Positions 5,117-9,697 of a DNA stretch of 9,697 nt are shown here, piece by piece. Numbering within the stretch: the stretch's first letter is position 1; each line of letters opens with the position of its first letter. The DNA comes from Gemmatimonadota bacterium (GTDB taxonomy: Bacteria > Gemmatimonadota > Gemmatimonadetes > Gemmatimonadales > Gemmatimonadaceae): positions 1 through 9,697 of the forward strand of contig CANGXK010000067.1 of NCBI GenBank assembly GCA_947457715.1. The letters are read 5' to 3'. A model generated the notes under the pieces. That model had not been told where the DNA came from, did no database searches, and was given only the letters and a program-made list of their open reading frames with translations. Made by a program: the position numbers and the translations under genes.

Positions 5117-7174
5117 TCAGGTGTGCAGGGCCGCCGCGCCGCGCCGCACGAGCGTGAGAATCGAGTACACCGCCACGGCCTCGTCGTTCTGATTCATCAC
5201 CTCGACATCCCACTCCACCACGCCCTGCGGAATGCCACCCTCGGGGGTGTCCTTCGCGGTCTTCTGCTTCACCGTGAGGCGGACGTGAATGGTGTCGCCC
5301 GGATACACCGGCTTGGTGAAGCGCAGCTTCTCCATGCCGTAGTTCGCCAGCACCGGACCGAGCGACGGCTCCACGAACAATCCGGCGGCCGCCGAGACGA
5401 TGAAGTAGCCGTGCGCCACCCGCCCTTCGAACACGCCGTTGCTACGCGCGTCGTCATCATTCATGTGCGCGTAGAAGGTGTCGCCACTGAGATTGGCGAA
5501 CGCCTCGATATCAGCGAGTGTGATCGTCCGCGTCTTCGTGATCAGCGTGTCGCCAATCGCGAGTTCATCAAACGTCTTCCGGAACGGATGCACGACATCC
5601 GTATGCTCCTCGGCGCCCTTCGTCCATTCGCGCGTGATCGCGGTGATCATGCTCGGGCTGCCCTGCAACGCCACCCGCTGCATATAGTGCGTGACGCCGC
5701 GCGCACCACCCATTTCCTCGCCACCGCCGGCGCGTCCCGGTCCGCCGTGCACCAGCTGCGGCAACGGTGATCCGTGGCCCGTGCTCTCTTTCGCGCTGGT
5801 GCGATCGAGCACCAGCATGCGGCCGTGAAACGCGGCCGTGCCAAGAATGACGCTGCGCGCCACCTTCGGATCGGCGGTGACCAGCGAGCCGACGAGCGAG
5901 CCCTTGCCCATGCGAGCCAACTGCACCGCTTCCTCGATCGAATGATACGGCATGACCGTGTTCACCGGACCGAACGCCTCGATATCATGCGCCTCGAGTC
6001 GCGTGAGCGGATTGTCGCACACCATGAGCATCGGCGCGAAGAACGATCCCTTCTCGCGATCGGCGCCGACCACGTCGAAATCGCCGCCGCCAAACACCAA
6101 CTCCGCACCATGACGGATCATCTCGGCGGCCGACCGCACCGCATTCACCTGCGCGCGACTGGCCAGCGGTCCCATGCGAACACCGTCGGCCGTCGGGGCG
6201 CCGATCGTGGTGGACGCCAGGCGCTTCGAGAGGGCCTTAATCACGGCATCCTCGAGACCGGCGGGCACGATCGACCGACGGATCGCGGTGCACTTCTGTC
6301 CCGCCTTCGTCGTCATTTCGCGCGTGACTTCCTTGATGAACAGGTCGAACTCCTCGGTACCCGGAACTGCGTCGGGGCCCAGAATGGAGCAGTTGAGCGA
6401 GTCCGCTTCCATGTTGAAGCGCACGGAGTTCTTCACCACCGCCGCGCCGCTCTTGAGCTTCTGGCCCGTGGCCGCCGAGCCGGTAAACGCGACCACGTCC
6501 TGCTCTTCGAGATGGTCGAGCATATCGCCTGCGCTGCCGCACACCAACTGAATCGCACCGTCGGGGAGGATGCCCGTGTCGACAATCGTGCGGAACACCG
6601 CTTCGGCGAGATGACTGCCCGCGGTGGCCGGCTTCACGATGCACGGCACACCGGCCAACAGCGCCGGCGCCAGCTTCTCGAGCATGCCCCACACGGGGAA
6701 GTTGAAGGCATTGATGTGCACGGCCACGCCTTCGATGGGCACCAGGATGTGGCGTCCCACGAACGTGCCATTCTTCGAGAGCGGCTCGGTGGGCCCTTCC
6801 ACATGGAAGCACTCGTTCGGAAACTCGCGACGACCGCGGCTTGAGTAGGCAAAGAAGGTGCCGATGCCGCCTTCGATATCCACCCACGAATCGGTCTTCG
6901 TGGCGCCGGTGAGATACGACAGCGCGTAGAAGTCATCCTTGCGCTCCATCAGCACCTTGGCGATCGCCTTGAGCATCGCGGCGCGCTGATGGAAGGTGAG
7001 GACGCGCATCTTCGGGCCGCCCACCGAGCGGGCGTAGTGCATCATCGCCTTGAAATCGAGCCCCTCGCTCGACGACTCGCCGATCTTGTCGCCGGTGACG
7101 GCGTCGAACAGGTCGGCTTTGCGGCCGGTGCCTTCGACCCACTGACCCATCGCATAGTTCTTGAGCATGTACAT
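5117..7174 (-). CDS. paaZ: PaaZ: bifunctional oxepin-CoA hydrolase / 3-oxo-5,6-dehydrosuberyl-CoA semialdehyde dehydrogenase
   Basis: PaaZ opens the oxepin-CoA ring and oxidises the resulting semialdehyde to 3-oxo-5,6-dehydrosuberyl-CoA with NADP+, in the cytosol. From ATG 7174 it is 685 residues, close to the E. coli enzyme. Residues about 1-525 are an aldehyde dehydrogenase: INAFNFPVWG and VKPATAGSHLAEA (cofactor region), FTGSAATG, FNMEADS with the general base Glu256, and AGQKCTAIRR with the nucleophile Cys295. Residues about 530-685 are a MaoC-like hydratase: GDTFYAHMN with Asp565 and His570, spaced as the catalytic Asp/His pair in E. coli PaaZ, then GRVAHGYF. Both active sites therefore look intact. 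A GTG at 7177 is also in frame. GGAGGA at 7188-7183 lies eight bases before ATG 7174, which favours that start. The stop of paaY overlaps the start as TGATG, implying translational coupling. It is the last gene of the operon. Confidence 0.96.
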   Translation of the reverse strand: MYMLKNYAMGQWVEGTGRKADLFDAVTGDKIGESSSEGLDFKAMMHYARSVGGPKMRVLTFHQRAAMLKAIAKVLMERKDDFYALSYLTGATKTDSWVDIEGGIGTFFAYSSRGRREFPNECFHVEGPTEPLSKNGTFVGRHILVPIEGVAVHINAFNFPVWGMLEKLAPALLAGVPCIVKPATAGSHLAEAVFRTIVDTGILPDGAIQLVCGSAGDMLDHLEEQDVVAFTGSAATGQKLKSGAAVVKNSVRFNMEADSLNCSILGPDAVPGTEEFDLFIKEVTREMTTKAGQKCTAIRRSIVPAGLEDAVIKALSKRLASTTIGAPTADGVRMGPLASRAQVNAVRSAAEMIRHGAELVFGGGDFDVVGADREKGSFFAPMLMVCDNPLTRLEAHDIEAFGPVNTVMPYHSIEEAVQLARMGKGSLVGSLVTADPKVARSVILGTAAFHGRMLVLDRTSAKESTGHGSPLPQLVHGGPGRAGGGEEMGGARGVTHYMQRVALQGSPSMITAITREWTKGAEEHTDVVHPFRKTFDELAIGDTLITKTRTITLADIEAFANLSGDTFYAHMNDDDARSNGVFEGRVAHGYFIVSAAAGLFVEPSLGPVLANYGMEKLRFTKPVYPGDTIHVRLTVKQKTAKDTPEGGIPQGVVEWDVEVMNQNDEAVAVYSILTLVRRGAAALHT

Positions 7175-7779
7175 CACGTAGTTCCTCCCTCGCGGGTGTC
7201 CTTCCAGTTCTTCAACACGCTCGATTGCGTGGGGCGATCAACGGGGATTTCGCGCAGCGGCTCCACCGCGCGCCAACTCGCGCGCATCGCCGCCGGCAAC
7301 TGCTGATACAACTGCGTACCCGACGTCTTCCAGTCCAGCATGTCGTCGGTCACGTCCTTCACGATCTTGGCGGGATTCCCGACCACCACTTTGCGCGGCG
7401 GAATCTCCATGCCGGTGGGCACGAAGCAGAGCGCACCGACCACGCATCCCGCACCGACCACGGCGTTGTCCATGATCACCGCATTCATGCCAATGAGCGC
7501 ATTGGCACCGATGTGCGCACCATGCACGATGGCCCCATGTCCGATGTGCGCGCTGGCCTCGAGCCGCACCACCACACCTGGGAACATGTGAATCGTGCAA
7601 TTCTCCTGCACGTTGCAGCCGTCCTCGATCACGATGCCGCCCCAGTCGCCCCGAATGGCGGCGCCGGGTCCGACGTACACGTCGCGACCGATAATCACGT
7701 TGCCCGTGACCGACGCCTGCGGATGCACGAACGCCGATTCATGCACCACTGGAATGAAGCCGTCAAACGCGTAGATCAC
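7174..7779 (-). CDS. paaY: PaaY: gamma-carbonic-anhydrase-fold thioesterase of phenylacetate degradation
   Basis: A 201-residue protein from GTG 7779, five bases after the thiolase stop. Starts further upstream would run into the thiolase gene and lack homologous sequence. Hexapeptide repeats build a left-handed beta-helix: SVTGNVIIGRDVYVGPGAAI, then HIGHGAIVHGAHIGANALIG, NAVVGAGCVVGA. The likely metal ligands His64, His81 and His86 are kept with gamma-carbonic anhydrase spacing (H-x4-H for the last pair). GMNAVIMD, VGNPAKIVKDV, a DWKTSGTQLYQ helix and VEPLREI are hallmarks of PaaY against general YrdA-like proteins. In E. coli, PaaY hydrolyses the dead-end 2-hydroxycyclohepta-1,4,6-triene-1-formyl-CoA that forms spontaneously from the reactive semialdehyde made by PaaZ. 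Its place directly before paaZ, with a one-base TGATG overlap, fits this partnership. In E. coli, paaY is instead in a separate unit with paaX. Confidence 0.93.
   Translation of the reverse strand: MIYAFDGFIPVVHESAFVHPQASVTGNVIIGRDVYVGPGAAIRGDWGGIVIEDGCNVQENCTIHMFPGVVVRLEASAHIGHGAIVHGAHIGANALIGMNAVIMDNAVVGAGCVVGALCFVPTGMEIPPRKVVVGNPAKIVKDVTDDMLDWKTSGTQLYQQLPAAMRASWRAVEPLREIPVDRPTQSSVLKNWKDTREGGTT
7183..7188 (-). promoter_or_regulatory. Strong ribosome binding site for paaZ
   Basis: GGAGGA on the minus strand, inside the last codons of paaY, lies eight bases before ATG 7174 and five before GTG 7177. It is the clearest Shine-Dalgarno in the window and selects ATG 7174 as the probable start. 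Confidence 0.7.
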
Positions 7780-7784
7780 GGCGC

Positions 7785-9008
7785 TCAGACCCGCTCGATG
7801 ATCATGGCGAACCCCTGCCCCACGCCGATGCACATGGTGCATAGCGCGTAGCGGCCGTTTCGACGACGCAGTTCGCGGGCGGCGGTGAGCGCCAAGCGGG
7901 CACCGCTCATACCCAACGGGTGTCCGAGGGCGATGGCACCACCATTTGGATTCACGCGCGCATCGTCGTCAGCGACGCCGAGTTCGCGCAGACAGGCCAG
8001 CCCCTGCGCGGCGAACGCTTCGTTCAGTTCGATCACGTCCATCTGATCGAGGCGGAGCCCCGCCCGCGACAGTGCCAATCGCGTGGACGGCACCGGGCCC
8101 ATGCCCATGATGCGCGGCTCGACACCGGCCGCTGCGCTCGACACGATGCGCGCCATCGGCGTGAGGCCATACTGCGACGCCGCACTGCCCGAGGCGATCA
8201 GCAACGCAGCCGCGCCGTCATTGAGGCCGCTGGCGTTGCCCGCCGTGACGGAACCGTTCCCGTCGTGACGAAAGGCCGGCTTGAGCTTGGCCAGCGTCTG
8301 CAGGGTGGTATCGGGACGCAGGAATTCATCGTGGTGCACCACCACGGCGTCGCCCTTCCGCTGCGGGATCGACACGGGCACGATCTCTTCGGCCAGGCGC
8401 CCCTCGCGTTGCGCGGCGGCGGCCTTCTGCTGCGAACGCACCGCGAACGCATCCTGATCGTCGCGCGACACGCCGTACTGCGCGGCCACGTTCTCCGCGG
8501 TCTCACCCATGGAGTCGGTGCCGTGCAGTTGCTTCATCTTCGGATTCACGAAGCGCCAGCCGAGGCTCGTGTCGAAGAGCTGCACATCACGCGCGAACGG
8601 CGTGGCGCCCTTCGACATCACATACGGGGCACGCGTCATGCTCTCGACGCCGCCGGCCACGTACAGATCACCTTCGCCGGCCTTGATGGCGCGCGCCGCA
8701 CTGGCCACGGCGTTCAGCCCCGAGGCGCAGAGCCGGTTCACCGTCTCGCCGGGCACCGTGACCGGCAGCCCGGCCAGCAGCGAGGCCATGCGGGCCACGT
8801 TGCGATTGTCTTCGCCAGCCTGATTGGCGCAGCCGAGGATCACATCGGCGATCTGCGCCGGATCGAAGCCGGGGGACGTTTCCGTGACCCGCGCGAGCAG
8901 CGACGAGATCGCATGCGCCGCCAGATCGTCGGCGCGCACATGACTCAGCGCGCCGCCGATGTTGCCGATCGGCGTCCGCAGTCCTTCGATGATATAGGCG
9001 TCGTTCAT
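7785..9008 (-). CDS. paaJ: PaaJ/PcaF: 3-oxoadipyl-CoA / 3-oxo-5,6-dehydrosuberyl-CoA thiolase
   Basis: A 407-residue thiolase from ATG 9008, ten bases after the paaI stop. It opens [21 protein letters not shown], as PcaF/PaaJ enzymes do. The nucleophile is Cys94 in [28 protein letters not shown] follows. Asn329-Glu-Ala-Phe is the NEAF motif. His363 lies in [16 protein letters not shown] and Cys393 in [10 protein letters not shown], the two acid/base residues. All catalytic residues are present and the length is normal (about 400). The enzyme cleaves beta-ketoacyl-CoA with CoA to release acetyl-CoA. In the Paa pathway it acts twice, on 3-oxo-5,6-dehydrosuberyl-CoA and on 3-oxoadipyl-CoA. PaaJ and PcaF are hard to tell apart by sequence; the surrounding paa genes decide for PaaJ. 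A general acetyl-CoA acetyltransferase is less likely. Confidence 0.92.
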   Translation of the reverse strand: MNDAYIIEGLRTPIGNIGGALSHVRADDLAAHAISSLLARVTETSPGFDPAQIADVILGCANQAGEDNRNVARMASLLAGLPVTVPGETVNRLCASGLNAVASAARAIKAGEGDLYVAGGVESMTRAPYVMSKGATPFARDVQLFDTSLGWRFVNPKMKQLHGTDSMGETAENVAAQYGVSRDDQDAFAVRSQQKAAAAQREGRLAEEIVPVSIPQRKGDAVVVHHDEFLRPDTTLQTLAKLKPAFRHDGNGSVTAGNASGLNDGAAALLIASGSAASQYGLTPMARIVSSAAAGVEPRIMGMGPVPSTRLALSRAGLRLDQMDVIELNEAFAAQGLACLRELGVADDDARVNPNGGAIALGHPLGMSGARLALTAARELRRRNGRYALCTMCIGVGQGFAMIIERV

Positions 9009-9018
9009 GTTGTCCGGT

Positions 9019-9438
9019 TTACAGCTGATGAGGAGTGGCCGTTCGATACACCGTGCCGCGGAAGTGACCGGCGATCACGTCGTCCTGATTGCGTACCGTC
9101 ACGTCGCAGAACGCCAGCCGCTTGGTGGTGCTCTGCTCGATCGCGGTGGCGGTGAGTACGTCACCGGGGCGCAAGGCCACCGGGTAGCTGACCGTGCAGT
9201 CGATGGCAACACTGAGCACGCCACAGGCGTTCGTCGCGAAGGCGAACGCGCTGTCGGCTAGCGAGAACATGATGCCACCGTGCGACGTACCGAAGCCGTT
9301 CACCATCTCGTCGCGGATCGTCATGCGCAGCACCGACCGGCCGACCTCGGCCTCGAGCACCTCGATGCCAAGCCACTGCGAGAAGCGGTCGCGCGCCATG
9401 AGCGTGTTGACGACGTCGGCTGCCGTGGGCGTGGTCAC
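9019..9438 (-). CDS. paaI: PaaI: hotdog-fold hydroxyphenylacetyl-CoA thioesterase
   Basis: A 139-residue protein from GTG 9438, almost the same length as E. coli PaaI (140). The GTG overlaps the paaH stop as GTGA, a four-base coupling, and sequence upstream of it in this frame is a shadow of paaH. The hotdog core is MVNGFGTSHGGIMFSLADSA, with Asn47, His53-Gly-Gly and Asp62, which matches the catalytic Asp61 of E. coli PaaI. AFATNACG, SYPVALRPGDVLTA and the closing strands through GHFRGTVYRT complete the fold. PaaI tetramers release CoA from ring-hydroxylated phenylacetyl-CoA and similar acyl-CoAs that would otherwise trap CoA. As the gene lies inside the paa operon, a rescue role beside PaaY is likely. 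Confidence 0.93.
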   Translation of the reverse strand: MTTPTAADVVNTLMARDRFSQWLGIEVLEAEVGRSVLRMTIRDEMVNGFGTSHGGIMFSLADSAFAFATNACGVLSVAIDCTVSYPVALRPGDVLTATAIEQSTTKRLAFCDVTVRNQDDVIAGHFRGTVYRTATPHQL

Positions 9439-9697
9439 GAGTACCGCCGGGCGTCGAGGAGTGATGCGCCGGCCTGCACCGCGCGGCGCAGGCGGATGCT
9501 GGGACGGTAGCGGTCGTCGCCGGTTTCCGACTGCAGCACCTGCAACTGGGCCAGCACGTTGGGCGCGCCGATCTCGTCGCCCCACTGCAGCAGCCCGCGG
9601 GGATAGTTCACGCCCGTCGTCATGGCGAGTTCGATGTCCTGCACCGACGCGAGCTGCAGATGCACGGCATCCACCGCTTCGTTCACGAGCATCGCCA
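9435..9697 (-). CDS. paaH: PaaH: 3-hydroxyadipyl-CoA dehydrogenase, C-terminal part
   Basis: Only the last 87 or so codons are in the window; the gene continues beyond position 9697. The visible part reads AMLVNEAVDAVHLQLASVQD, then MTTGVNYPRGLLQWGDEIG and a GDDRYRPSIRLRR segment. This is the C-terminal 3HCDH domain of 3-hydroxyacyl-CoA dehydrogenases (VNEAxxA, NYPxGPLxWxDxxG, RYRPSPLLR). The NAD-binding Rossmann domain lies outside. In this operon the best assignment is PaaH, which oxidises 3-hydroxyadipyl-CoA to 3-oxoadipyl-CoA, the substrate of PaaJ. A general 3-hydroxybutyryl-CoA dehydrogenase cannot be excluded on the fragment alone. Its stop overlaps the paaI start (GTGA). Confidence 0.85.
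   Translation of the reverse strand, partial: AMLVNEAVDAVHLQLASVQDIELAMTTGVNYPRGLLQWGDEIGAPNVLAQLQVLQSETGDDRYRPSIRLRRAVQAGASLLDARRYS

Noticed and set aside
5774..6844. Plus-strand open frame opposite paaZ
   Set aside because: It is a shadow of the PaaZ dehydrogenase domain, and its translation is Arg/His-rich with no family features.
7920..9155. Plus-strand open frame opposite the thiolase
   Set aside because: It lies antisense to an intact thiolase and yields Arg/His-rich sequence without motifs.

Overview
The window is GC-rich, densely coded bacterial chromosome with short intergenic gaps, frequent GTG starts and two lipoproteins carrying lipoboxes. A C-terminal piece of a di-heme cytochrome c peroxidase-like protein, lipoprotein solute-binding proteins and an aerobic phenylacetyl-CoA (Paa) operon suggest an aerobic Gram-negative heterotroph. 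The style would fit Gemmatimonadota or a similar phylum, but this is a weak inference and no rRNA or other taxonomic marker is present.

Layout. Positions 1-424 hold the 3' end of a plus-strand cytochrome c peroxidase/MauG-like gene with an apparent one-base frameshift near position 316. Tail to tail with it is a minus-strand type I solute-binding lipoprotein (510-1646). A 101-base divergent gap leads to a plus-strand class I methyltransferase (1748-2485). This faces a second minus-strand solute-binding lipoprotein (2534-3853). Another divergent gap (3854-4041) leads to a plus-strand GNAT-family protein (4042-4962). From 5117 to the window end runs one minus-strand operon in the order paaH (partial), paaI, paaJ, paaY, paaZ, with genes overlapping or 5-10 bases apart.

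How the genes work together. PaaH, PaaJ and PaaZ carry out ring cleavage and beta-oxidation steps of the phenylacetyl-CoA pathway. PaaI and PaaY are thioesterases that release CoA from stalled or dead-end intermediates. The epoxidase (paaABCDE), ligase (paaK), isomerase/hydratases (paaG, paaF) and regulator are not in the window and could lie beyond position 9697. The two solute-binding lipoproteins have no permease or ATPase genes here, and their ligands are unknown.

The least expected signal is non-coding. Two of the three convergent gene junctions hold short tandem arrays (5 x 13 bp at 412-476; 3 x 14 bp at 2496-2537). Each array includes the stop codon of the gene it follows and places stop codons in all three frames. 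Read on the strand of that gene, both units share the core GCACARGCGCT followed by the stop. The two arrays therefore look like members of one repeat family linked to 3' ends, possibly acting as bidirectional terminators and frame-independent translational stops. The third junction has a simple imperfect hairpin instead.
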